This document shows, one piece after another, positions 1 through 9,556 of a stretch of 64,000 nt of DNA. The first letter of the stretch is position 1. Each line of letters begins with the position of its first letter. The notes under the pieces are model-generated. The model did not search any database. It was not told the origin of the DNA and saw nothing but the letters and a program-made list of their open reading frames with translations. Both the position numbers and the translations under genes were made by a program. The DNA comes from Syngnathus acus (taxonomy: Eukaryota > Chordata > Actinopteri > Syngnathiformes > Syngnathidae). The DNA lies in the NCBI RefSeq assembly GCF_901709675.1, contig NC_051087.1:15633067-15697066 (forward strand). Direction: 5' to 3'.

Positions 1-536
1 ACCAGTGGGTGGCAGCATGCGTAGGAAAGCAGCCTATCGCCTGCCTGCCCAGAATAGAAGTGTTTCCCCTCGTCCACATCGTTGCAGCTGCCTGCTGAGG
101 ACTCGAGTGCCCCTGCGGCAAATTTTAAACTGATAGGCTACCAATCAAGGGATTATGGATATCAGAATATTTTTCAAAAAGTGGACAGCTACGCCACCAC
201 CAGCAACAGCTGCTGCTAAACAGACTGATGCGCCAGATTTGTGAAGTTTTGACTGATTTTGCAAGCTGGCTATCTGTAATGTGACTGTCCATTAATAAAA
301 CCATTTAGAGAAACAAACAAATAACAATACAGTAATCTCAACCTGCTGTGAAACATGTATAGTGTGTAAAATTATAAAATATAACTTAAATAGTAGAGGC
401 TATTTGGCCTTAGTTTAGTCTTCTTAAGACTAAATAAAAAGGGTTCTACCTGCTGCAACAACCCATCTGAGAAAAAATAATTAACAAAACATTTACAATA
501 AAAAATAACAAGAGGCAAACAATTTCTTCAAAATAA
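1..536. other. intergenic, unassigned
   Basis: No gene can be supported here. A 29-codon ORF at 155-244 (+) starts with MDIR and is rich in Pro, Ala and Thr. It resembles the extreme N-terminus of hAT-type transposases, but it stops at once and has no partner exon, so the resemblance is only a guess. The rest is AT-rich non-coding sequence. Confidence 0.3.
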
Positions 537-603
<67 letters not shown>

Positions 604-716
604 TCTGGGCTAAGCCCCTGATCTCCTAGAATCCTAGATCCGCCCCTGGTTCTATCTGCTGCAACAACCCATTTGAGAATATAGAATTGACAAAAAACTT
701 AACAAGAGGCAAACAT
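440..716 (+). repeat. diverged direct duplication
   Basis: The segment at about 440-520 (starting ctacctgctgcaacaaccca) recurs at about 651-716, and both copies end in aacaagaggcaaac. The copies are separated by an (AT)n tract and a short sequence ending in gcccctg that resembles a hAT terminus. One reading is a local duplication around an inserted element. Confidence 0.5.
537..592. repeat. (AT)n microsatellite
   Basis: This is an uninterrupted AT dinucleotide tract of about 55 bp. Confidence 0.95.
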
Positions 717-1072
717 CCATCCATCCATCCATTTTCGATACCGCTTGTCCCCACGGGGGTCGCGGGCGTGCTGGAGCCTATCCCAGCAGTCATCGGGCAG
801 TCGGCAGGGGACACCCTGAACCGGTTGCCAGACAATTGCAGGGCACACAGAGACGAACAACCATCCGCACTTGCACCTAGGGGAAATTTGGAGTGCTCAA
901 TTGGCCGATCAAGCATGTTTTTTGGGATGTGCGAGGAAACCGGAGTTCCTGGAGAAAACCCACGCGGGCACCTGGGAGAACATGCAAACTCCACACAGGG
1001 AGTGCCAGAGGTGGAATCGAAACCACACCATCTGAACTGTGAGGCGGACGTGCTAACCAGTGCACTCATAGA
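717..1072 (-). mobile_element. LINE/SINE-type 3' tail repeat
   Basis: Read on the minus strand, this is a moderately GC-rich repeat that ends in a (GGAT)n tail at 716-732, as LINE 3' ends do. A second diverged copy lies at 59484-59690, which shows that it is dispersed. It contains the phrase for a bounded 'ggagcctatccca' block typical of abundant fish repeats. I cannot assign the family. The open frames across it are not genes. Confidence 0.6.
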
Positions 1073-1087
1073 AATAAATGTATATGA

Positions 1088-1122
1088 AAACAAACAAACA
1101 AACAAACAAACAAACAAACAAA

Positions 1123-1169
<47 letters not shown>

Positions 1170-1170
1170 A
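1088..1170. repeat. (CAAA)n/(TAAA)n microsatellite
   Basis: About 35 bp of CAAA repeats continue into about 48 bp of TAAA repeats. The tract abuts the truncated 3' side of the minus-strand LINE copy that follows. Confidence 0.95.
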
Positions 1171-1230
1171 TACGACGTCCCGAGTCGAGGTCAGAAGCAC
1201 GCCATCCCCACTGTAAACAGTGTTGACGTT

Positions 1231-1884
1231 TCACTGCTTCCCCCTCCTGAGACGCCGGTTGGTGGACCAGAATTTGCTCGAAGCTGTCCGGAAGTCATTC
1301 TCCATGGCCTCGCCAAACTCCTCCCACACCCGGGTTTTTGCCTCAGCAACCGCCGAAGCCGCGTTCTGCTTGGCCATCCGGTACCTGTCAGCTGCCTCCA
1401 GAGTCCCGCAGGCCAAAACAGCCCGATAGGACACCTTCTTCAGCTTGACGGCATCCCTTACCGCCGGTGTCCACCAGCGGGTTCGGGGATTGCCGCCACG
1501 ACAGGCACCAACGACCTTACGGCCACAGCTCCGGTCGGCCGCCTCAACAATGGAGGCGCGGAACATGGTCCACTCGGACTCAATGTCCCCCACCTCCCCC
1601 GGGACGTGGGAAAAGCTCTGCCGGAGGTGGGAGTTGAAGCTCTTCCTGACAGGGGGTTCTGCCAGACGTTCCCAGCAGACCCTCACAGAGCGTTTGGGTC
1701 TGCCAGGTCGGACCGGCATCTTCCCCCACCATCGGAGCCAACCCACCACCAGCTGGTGATCAGTTGACAGCTCCGCCCCTCTCTTCGCCCGAGTGTCCAA
1801 AACATGCGGCCGCAAATCCGATGACACAACTACAAAGTCGATCATCAAACTGCGGCCTAGGGTGTCCTGGTGCCAAGTGCACAC
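1231..1884 (-). pseudogene. LINE endonuclease C-terminus and linker
   Basis: This continues the endonuclease after the frameshift. [12 protein letters not shown] and STDHQLV supply the conserved terminal Asp-His of APE nucleases, followed by the basic linker leading to RRLRRGKQ. The frame then stops. In the second copy the matching codon is TGC (28218-28220), whereas here it reads TGA, so a point nonsense mutation ended the frame before the RT domain. Confidence 0.8.
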
Positions 1885-2608
1885 CCTTATGTTTGAACAT
1901 GGTGTTCATTATAGAAAATCCGTGTCGAGCACAGAAGTCCAATAATAGAACACCACTCGGGCTCAGATCGGGGCGGCCGTTCCTCCCAATCACGCCCTTC
2001 CAGGTCTCACTGTCATTGTCCACATGAGCATTGACGTCACCCAGTAGAACAATGGAGTTCCCAGAAGGAGCGCTCTCCAGCACTTCCTCCAGGGACTCCA
2101 AGAAGGGTGGGTACTCTGAGCTACTGTTTGGTGCATAGACACAAACAACCGGCAGGACCCGTCCCCCCCCCCGAAGGCGGAGGGAGGCTACCCTCTCGTT
2201 CACCGGGGTTAACCCCAATGTGCAGGCGCCCAGCTGGGGGGCAATAAGTATACCCACACCTGCTCGACGCCTCTCACCGTGGGCAACTCCAGAGTGGAAG
2301 AGAGTCCAGCCCCTCTCGAGAGGGCTAGTACCGGAACCCAAACTGTGTGTGGAGGCAAGTCCGACTATATCTAGTCGGAACTTTTCTGCCTTGCACACCA
2401 GTTCGGGCTCCTTTCCAGCCAGAGAGGTGACATTGCATGTCCCAAGAGCCAGCTTCTGCAGCCGGGGATCGGACCGCTCAAGGTCCCTGCCTTTGGCCGC
2501 CGCCCAGCTCACAATGCACCCGACCCCTTTGGCCCCTCCCACAGGTGGTGAACCCATGGAAAGGGGGACCCACGTTTCCTTTTCGGGCTGTGCCCGGCCG
2601 GGCCCCAT
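1760..2608 (-). pseudogene. LINE AP-endonuclease domain, broken
   Basis: This frame encodes an exonuclease III-like APE domain that nicks target DNA for retrotransposition. Visible signatures are [11 protein letters not shown] near the start, the [10 protein letters not shown] strand, [13 protein letters not shown], and the catalytic GDVNAH motif (consensus GDFN). The frame slips near 1880, just after HKGVH; downstream residues here are out of frame. The domain continues in the next frame. No intact start or 5' UTR is recognised. Confidence 0.8.
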
Positions 2609-2689
2609 TGATTGAAAATTTTGATTTTAATCTTGACCTTGTTAAATATTTATTTTTTGCTGACCAATCATTTTGTTTTTTTAAAGCCT

Positions 2690-3245
2690 GATGTTAAGGG
2701 TGGCGTGCCTTCTCCAGCATAAAATCCTGCCCCAAGTGGGGGGAAATCAAGTAACTTGGGCTCATGTTCACGAGTGAAGGGAAGAAGGACGAGGAGACCA
2801 ACAGTGCAGTAATGCAGACTGCATTGGTCTGTCATGGTGGAGGGACCTTTGCTTAAAGGCAAAGCTCTCAATTTACTGGTCAATCTATGTTCCTACCCTC
2901 ACCCATAATCATGAGCTGTGGGTCGTGACGAAAAGAATAAGATCCCAGATATGAGCGGCCAGAATTTCCGCCGCAGTGTGTCCGGGCTCTCCCTTAAAGA
3001 TAAAGTGAGAAGCTTGGTCATCATAGTGGGATTTGAGCCACTGCTCCTCCACATTGAAAGGAGCCAGATGGGGTGGCTTGGGCATCGGCGCACTGAAAGG
3101 AGAATGACCCAGAGACTATGTCTCACGGCTGGCTTGGGAACGCCTCGAGATCCCCCAAGAGAAGCTGGATAAATTGGCTAACGAGAGGGAAGTCTGGGCT
3201 TCCCCTCTTAAATTGCTGCCCTTACGATCCATCCTCGGAGAAGTG
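2690..3245 (+). mobile_element. APE-RT LINE 3' fragment, degenerate
   Basis: This decayed 3' piece of the same LINE family is recognisable by the counterpart of the 'atcctgccccaagtggggg' segment and by the C-terminal region before the stop. It aligns by eye with 29270-29895. Multiple internal deletions and frame breaks leave it non-coding. Confidence 0.75.
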
Positions 3246-3520
3246 GCAGAGAATTATTGAATTAATTAACTAATCAATATTAATTCAACTATAGTTTCTT
3301 CAAACAAATGTGATCTAAGCTACAATGGTTTCATTTGCTTCATTTGTTATTTTAACATCCAACTGCTCTGCCTGCACCAGTTGAATTTATGGACTTGTTC
3401 ATGGCGTCCTCCATGTTAATCCCATCCAAAAACACAACCCCCCACTGTGTGTGCCTCTATCAGTCAGCCCATTAGTTCACATTATGTTGCACACAGCTCT
3501 AATGGTGTTAAATGCGTAAA
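3246..3520. other. intergenic, nothing recognised
   Basis: AT-rich unique-looking sequence. I see no coding or repeat signal. Confidence 0.5.
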
Positions 3521-3529
3521 TGTGCAGAC

Positions 3530-3530
3530 A

Positions 3531-3571
<41 letters not shown>

Positions 3572-3645
3572 CTTCTCGCTCTGTCAGTCTCTCTCGCACG
3601 CACGCACGCACGCACGCACGCAGGCAGACACACGCACACACACTC
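3530..3645. repeat. (CT)n and (CACG)n microsatellites
   Basis: A CT tract of about 40 bp is followed by CT-rich sequence, then a run of CACG/CGCA repeats and a short CA-rich end. Open frames across it, such as Ser/Leu and Ala/His-Thr repeats, come from the repeat itself. Confidence 0.95.
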
Positions 3646-4099
3646 CTCAGTGCACTCAGTCATAAGAAAAAAAACATAAAAAAACAGGACTCTATTAGTC
3701 GCCATGTGTGTGACTCTGTGTGTGACAGTATTATAGCCTTGCATATATATCTGTGTTTGCCCACCTTTTACCAGGTTTTATGTGTGTTCCCAGACCTGCT
3801 GATCAAAAACATGCACCGTATACTGGGCAACCCGGTGGTCTGAATGGTCACGGGTGGTCTCAGGATTTACAACATGCTGGGTTCATGTGCGTGTACATGT
3901 GCTTTCTGGGTTGCAGACTGATGTTTGGTACCTGTCCAGTTGGACAATTTGTATGTCTTTACAAGGCACAGCCATTTTTTAATGTGGGCAATGCAAGTTT
4001 GTGTTGCAGATCACATTTTACATTGAGTTAAGAGACTTGAGATAAATGGAAGGTGTTATCTGTAGGACAGCTGTGATCCAAGATTATAGATCTTATACT
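3646..4099. other. intergenic, nothing recognised
   Basis: No gene, known repeat or regulatory site can be supported in this stretch. Confidence 0.5.
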
Positions 4100-4107
4100 G
4101 TATAGAA

Positions 4108-4499
4108 CAGGGGTTCTCAAACTTTTTCCGCTCGCGAGCTACTTTTGAAATGACCAAGTCACAAAGATCTACCCACTAAAAAAAAAAATAATTATATATA
4201 TGTCATCGTGAAAAAAAAGTCCTACTCCCATTCCCTATGAAAGTGATACTTCTTACTATGGCCAGCTGCCCCACTCATTTTTATACCCTTTCTTAAGTTT
4301 AAGAGAAAAAACAGGGTTCTGACAATTGGAGGGAACTCGCGAGCTAGCGTGTTTGTGTTGTGTTGTTACCGCCGTTGTTTGAACACGCGTCAAGTGCGAG
4401 AAAAAAAACAAAAACAAAAACATTTTAATATCACGCGATCGACCAATAGTGGCTTGGCGATCGACCGGTCGATCGCGATCGACGTATTGGCCACCCCTG
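4108..4499. mobile_element. non-autonomous hAT element
   Basis: The 392-bp element begins caggggttctcaaac and ends ggccacccctg. It is flanked by an exact 8-bp target-site duplication, gtatagaa, at 4100-4107 and 4500-4507. The CAG...CTG ends and 8-bp duplication are diagnostic of hAT elements. It has no transposase coding capacity. Confidence 0.92.
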
Positions 4500-4563
4500 G
4501 TATAGAATATATGCTTTATGGATGATATATTGATCATTGATCAAAAATATCTTCATTCTCATA

Positions 4564-4893
4564 CAGTAATCCCTCTTTTATCGCGGATAATTGGTTCCAA
4601 ACACCACCCCCGATAAGTGAAATCCGCAAAGTACGGTCACCAACAAGAAGTACTGGGCAGGCTAACGAGTTAGCGGAAAGATGCTAATTCGTGATCGTGC
4701 TAACACGCAAAAACGGACTTCTAAAGGAATGTAAACGAACATTTGGAGAAATACTACATTGTCCTAAAGATTAGACACGTTTCCTCAATTTAGAAGTTTT
4801 ATTTTGACTTTTAAATGTTTTTTTAATTTAGAAAAAAATCTGCGATGTAGTGAAGCCGCAATAAACGAAACGTGAAGTAGCGAGGGATCACTG
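4564..4893. mobile_element. mariner-like MITE
   Basis: The ends are inverted (cagtaatccctct... and ...gcgagggatcactg) and flanked by TA dinucleotides at 4562-4563 and 4894-4895. It belongs to the family whose ends resemble 'cagtgatccctcgtttat', also seen at 30622-33191. An internal block at about 4649-4780 reappears inside an unrelated hAT element at about 31095-31225. Confidence 0.85.
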
Positions 4894-4895
4894 TA

Positions 4896-5387
4896 TTTCC
4901 GGATACCTGCCTATGGATGAAAAAAAATAAAGATCTAACCCTGTTGCTAACCCTGCTGGCTTCAGTCTCCTTGTTTTTAGTTTCCCCAGGTAGAGGCAAG
5001 TTGTACTTACCTGAGATGGCACTATGCAATGGACACCAACTTATTCAAGTTCTCAACACTACTAACAGAAGTGGCTCTCAATTGTAATATAATAAATGAA
5101 CAAATAAATAAATGACCCAAACTTAGATTGGCACAGTTGAAGGACCCGGTACATAAATGTGGTGGACTTTGCTAACATATGAATCAAATCATAGCCCAAT
5201 GAATCAGGCCTGGCAGACAGATAATGAAACCACAAAGCATGTAGCCTACAAAAAAGCACAAATTAAAGAGTCCTGTTTTCATATTGTATTATGTCTATTG
5301 ATACGTATTTAATTGATAAATAGATGAAAACTGTGGAAAGTTTCCATGAACAGGTGTTGACAATTTGACAAATCACGGAATTGTGAC
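4896..5387. other. intergenic, nothing recognised
   Basis: AT-rich sequence without a supported gene or repeat. Confidence 0.5.
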
Positions 5388-5424
5388 CTCAACTCGGGAC
5401 GTCGTGAGTCGGTGGGGCGAATAC
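5388..5424 (+). mobile_element. APE-RT LINE scrap
   Basis: The 37-bp piece matches the 'acctcgactcgggacgtcgt' portion of the LINE copy at about 28260-28300. It is cut off on the right by the next element. Confidence 0.7.
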
Positions 5425-5426
5425 CG

Positions 5427-5512
5427 TATTTTCCGGACTATAAGGCGCACCTAAAAACCTCAAATTTTGTCATAAGCCTACAGTGCGCCTTATAGTCCGG
5501 TGTGCCTTATAT
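5427..5512. mobile_element. pogo-type MITE end, truncated
   Basis: The left end reads ccgtattttccggactataa after a TA, followed by inverted matches (gccttatagtccgg). The right terminus is lost where the fold-back element begins. This is an older relative (ggcgc variant) of the large elements at 9927, 23543 and 61759. Confidence 0.7.
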
Positions 5513-5598
5513 TAGGGGTGTAAATCGCGGGTTTTGTCACAATACGATATCATATCGATACAAAGAAACACGATACGATATTTGCCGATATCTTAAAG

Positions 5599-5811
5599 CA
5601 GGGGTCACCAACTCCGGTCCTCAAGGGCGCCAATCCAGCCTGTTTTAGGTGCAGCCCTACAACAACACACCTGATTCAAATGATCAGCTCATCAGCAAGC
5701 TCTATTAAGGCTGATAGCGATCCTGATTATTTGAATCAGGTGTGTTGTTGTAGGGCTGCACCTAAAACAGGCTGGATTGGCGCCCTTGAGGACCAGAGTT
5801 GGTGACCCCTG
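5599..5811. mobile_element. hAT MITE with proven empty site
   Basis: The 213-bp near-palindromic element has ends caggggtcaccaactcc and ggtgacccctg and an exact 8-bp duplication, tcttaaag, at 5591-5598 and 5812-5819. The opposite arm of the host fold-back element (near 7690) carries the uninterrupted site, a single ctttaaga, which proves the insertion. Confidence 0.95.
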
Positions 5812-6384
5812 TCTTAAAGCCTTCTGTGATTCATTCACGATACATCACGATATAGTGCTCTACGATCGATATAGAACAATATCCTGATTTATAACAATTC
5901 ATACGCAAAATCAACAAGGTACTGCAAACTATTTAGGAAATTACAAAGTGCTTCCAAACAAATGACTTGAAGCCCAAAGGGGAGCGGATTTCCTCGTCTT
6001 CTTGGACACTAGCCATAGCACCAGCCCAGGAGCCGCGTAGTTGTCGGCTCCCCTTTCACGTGCCTGCTCTGCTCACAACACAACACGCTGCGCACTGCTC
6101 CCGGAAAGAGGAAGGAAGCAACAATGAACTGGATTTCAAAATAAAGTCGCGTCTAATGTCCGAGGTCAAAAACGGGCGATATAGATCGATGTTTACTAGG
6201 GGTGTAACGATTCATCGATACACATCGATTATTCGATATAATGCTCTACGATTTGTTGGCATCGATGCTAAACGTAAACATCGATCTATATCGCCCGTTT
6301 TTGACCTCGGACATTAGACGCGACTTTACTTTGAAATCCAGTTCATTGTTGCTTGCTTCCTCTTTCCGGGAGCAGTGCGCTGCG

Positions 6385-7413
6385 CAGGGACGTGCACTCA
6401 TAGGAGGCAGGTGAGGCAGTGCCTCACCTTGCCACCAGGGGCAGTAAAGGGCTCAACATGGTTTCCTCAGCTGTCACCATAAGTTGTTAAAAAATGAATA
6501 ATATAATAAAACATAATATAATATCTGTCCTGTGGTCTATGCTTTTAATACAATTTTGGTGTGTTTCCTATACATTTGGATCATTTTCATAGTCAAAATA
6601 GCTGTATTTCTTGTTCAAATAACAACGGGAGACGAGAATCATGGAGGCTGCGGCAGTGACAGGTTGTGCCGCTCAGGGCGTGCGTGTGAGTGTGCACCAC
6701 TCACACACTGTATTGAGCGCGTGCAAACGGCGCGTGCTTGCTTGCAGTCAGCGGGTGAAAATACGAGCCTTGAGGCAGCCAGCACCTTTGCCGCGAAGAT
6801 GGGGCGATAGTGAGCCTCCGGCTAATAGTTCACGACACGAGTAAATGCGAGAGTAAATTAAGACGAAGAAAAAGAAAAGAAAAACAACCAACAACATTCG
6901 GTGCTAACGCGTTGCTATTTGGCTTTGTTTTCCCTGACAATGGAGGATATAATCTCGAAAATAAGACATTTTTTAAAACTTGACTTTCAGTCAAAGCAAG
7001 AAACCATCAGTAAGGGAAGACCAACGCCAGATTTGCGAGGATTAATTCAAACTACGGCCTCCCGGGACGGACTACAACACGTTCGTTTCAAAAGGGTTGG
7101 TACTCTAAAAAAGACTGGCTTTGTGGTTGTGCTGCCAAAAATCGACTTTATTGCTTTCCCTGTCATCGAGATCTTCGTCCAGAAGGACAGGAGAATGGAC
7201 TTCATTTACAAGTAAAGGTAAGAATACTGCAGTGGTGTGTTTAAATGTACAGTGGTGTGTTTAAAATGTTATTACATTTAATCAAGAATGGGATAACAAC
7301 CATGTATGCATGTAAATCTGACTTGTGAGTCAGTGCCTTAGCGTCATACAGTACGTTTGTAAATCTGACTCTGTCAGTGCCTCACCAACACCAACCCTCA
7401 CCGCACGTCACTG
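6385..7413 (+). mobile_element. hAT element with TTF-type zinc finger remnant
   Basis: The 1029-bp element has ends cagggacgtgc and gcacgtcactg. Both sides carry the exact 8-bp duplication gcgctgcg (6377-6384 and 7414-7421). It interrupts the right arm of the surrounding fold-back element. The internal coding remnant is described separately. Confidence 0.95.
6940..7215 (+). pseudogene. hAT transposase N-terminus (TTF zinc finger), frameshifted
   Basis: The frame starting MEDIISKIRHF runs through KGRPTPDLRGL, the usual lead-in to the TTF-type zinc finger of ZMYM1-like hAT transposases. Near 7095 the finger itself moves into another frame, which reads WYSKKDWLCGC, then NRLYCFPC. The CGC and CFPC cysteine pairs are conserved, so the finger decayed by a frameshift, not by loss of the motif. 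The dimerisation and catalytic regions are missing. Confidence 0.75.
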
Positions 7414-8399
7414 GCGCTGCGTGTTGTGAGCAGAGCAGGCACGTGAAAGGGGAGCCGACAACTACGCGGCTCCTAGGCTGGTGCTATGGCTAGTGTCCAA
7501 GAAGACGAGGAAATTCGCTCCCCTTTGGGCTTCAAGTCATTCGTTTGGAAGCACTTTGTAATTTCCTAAATAAAGAGTTTGCAGTACCTTGTTGATTTTG
7601 TGTATGAATTGTTATAAATCAGGATATTGTTCTATATCGATCGTAGAGCACTATATCGTGATGTATCGTGAATGAATCACAGCAGGCTTTAAGATATCGG
7701 CAAATATCGTATCGTTGTTCTTTGTATCGATATGATATCGTATCGTGACAAAACCCGCGATTTACACCCCTAATGTTTACGTTTAGCATCGATGCCAACA
7801 AATCGTAGAGCATTATATCGATTAATCGATGTGTATCGATGAATCGTTATACCCCTACTTTATATATGGACCAAATCCCGGCCCGCGGGCCAAATGCGGC
7901 ACGCGTCTAAATTTAAACTGGCCCGAAGCAGGGTGTCATAAAATCAATCATAAGTGGCCCGCTGAAGACTACTAATCATGAATCAAAAAGACTATGGATC
8001 ATTATTTTGTGATTATAAAGTAATTTGTTGCGTCTGAAGTTGAAATAAAAAAGATAAAATGGAGAATGATTTGATTTGGATTATAAATCTGACATGGTGC
8101 AACCTGGCCTGTTTAGTGCAGTCACAAACACCAATATCACCCTTCTTATTCATACAACAATAACAACAATAAAACAAACTTAATACATCTAATAAAAAAT
8201 TCATTCAACTTTCATAAAATTGTTAATTTGTTATTATTTTAATCTTTAGCTTTTCTGGTAGTGCAATTGACAACAGATTCTCATTTGCAATATCAACCTA
8301 TCTGCAAAGGATATAGTAAAGGATATAGTTACATATTTACAAGGTCATTCACAATGGTAATGGTTCGTGGAATGTCGGTGCGAATGGTCGGCCCCTATA

Positions 8400-9361
8400 C
8401 AGGACTGTCTCAGAAAATTAGAATATTGTGATAAAATTCTTTATTTTCTATAATGCAATTAAAAAACAAAAATTAAATTAATAAAAGGCTTGCAATAATT
8501 CAGTTGATTTGTCATGAATCCAGAATGTATCACTGTAAGGATCAGACAGTACAGCCATATGCAGAGCGACCAGGCTTTATTGTGAAAGGGAAGGGGATCG
8601 ATGGAGTCTTGGGGCGGTGGACGAGCGAGGCTGTATTCGCTGGGCGTGGGTGGCTGGATGGCGATCTAGGGCAGTGGTTCTTAACCGAGGGTGCACCCTA
8701 GGGGTGCGAGAATGCTTCCTGGGTGGTGCGAGGATACCCTGGGGGAAATTTACAATTTTTCGGGGATAATGGTCGGTTAACCGAAAAAAGTGAAAAATTC
8801 AGGAAATCAAGAAGTCATTGTCTGAATTGGCATTAGAGATAATGCTAATTAAGTCTTATAGCTGAAAAGTAAACCAATTATTATAATAATAATTATTTAG
8901 GGTTAGGGTTAGGGGTGCGAGAACTGGTTGGTGAATTGAATGGGCTGCGAACAAGGAAAAAGGTTAAGAACCACTGATCTAGGGGAAGGAGCACTCGACT
9001 GGGCTTCTCGTGAGCGTGGGCGGGCTGCTGATAGGACGCTTCTGGAGCGGGCGACTGCTGCTGCAAAAGCGGGACAAGACTGACAAGACAAGGACCGAAT
9101 CACCAGGAAACGGGGAGTCAAGCTTTCTAAGATCAATGTGGACAAGGACATGACGAGACAAGCTGACAACTGGAGTTGTGCTGGTCGCGCTAATATAGCC
9201 CTCCTGATGAGCCAGTGCCAGTTGCCAGTGATCACGGTGATAGGGGGGCGTGGCCGAGCGGCCGGCGGCGCCCACTCGTGACAATGACTTTTTTTTTTTA
9301 ATTGCATTACAGAAAATAAAAAAACTTTATCACAATATTCCAATTTTCTGAGACAGTCCTG
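8400..9361. mobile_element. Tc1/mariner-type non-autonomous element
   Basis: Long inverted termini (caggactgtctcagaaaatt... and its reverse complement) are flanked by TA at 8398-8399 and 9362-9363. The 962-bp element contains no transposase. A 305-bp hAT element has inserted in it. Confidence 0.92.
8672..8976. mobile_element. hAT MITE
   Basis: The 305-bp element runs from cagtggttcttaacc to ggttaagaaccactg. Its exact 8-bp duplication, atctaggg, lies at 8664-8671 and 8977-8984. It is the third layer of a nest (hAT, then Tc1-like, then hAT). Confidence 0.95.
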
Positions 9362-9556
9362 TACATTTTCATCAAACCAAATCTGGCCCACTTTGCAAAA
9401 AGTTTGGACACCCCTGCACGACAGATCTCGCAACTACGGCAAGCAACCGCCGACTTCATTTTCTTCCGGAGAAGAAGAAGCGTGCGGTGCATGCTGAGAT
9501 ATACACACTAGCATATATATTTCATTTCCATTTGTCTTTTATGTAAAGACCCCAAA

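Larger units (their letters stand above)
1168..2608 (-). mobile_element. APE-RT LINE, 5' portion (endonuclease copy)
   Basis: This is a 3'-truncated copy of a single-ORF APE-RT non-LTR retrotransposon (RTE- or jockey-related; the clade is not settled). It covers the apurinic-type endonuclease and the linker before the reverse transcriptase. It overlaps in content with the start of the copy at 27926-29925, so the two together sample nearly the whole element. The frame breaks near 1880 and at 1231. Confidence 0.85.
5513..7857. mobile_element. interlocked fold-back TIR element
   Basis: The structure has four blocks. Arm X is at 5513-6196, block S at 6197-6268, the reverse complement of X at 6269-7773, and the reverse complement of S at 7774-7857. 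Both block ends begin aggggtgtaa. X-S-X' has its own inverted termini, and so does S-X'-S', so two elements overlap. Two hAT insertions (5599-5811 and 6385-7413) account for the unequal arm lengths; without them the arms are about 463 and 468 bp. No transposase is encoded. Confidence 0.8.
7868..9418. mobile_element. Charlie-like hAT, left end lost
   Basis: Internal 'ggcccgcgggccaaatgcgg' at the left and 'aaaagtttggacacccctg' at the right match the hAT family complete at 31024-31894. The left terminus is missing where the fold-back element ends. A Tc1/mariner-like element (8400-9361) is nested inside. No coding frame survives. Confidence 0.75.

Noticed and set aside
687-1133. 148-codon plus-strand ORF
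   Set aside because: It lies across a dispersed LINE/SINE tail and a microsatellite, and matches no protein family.
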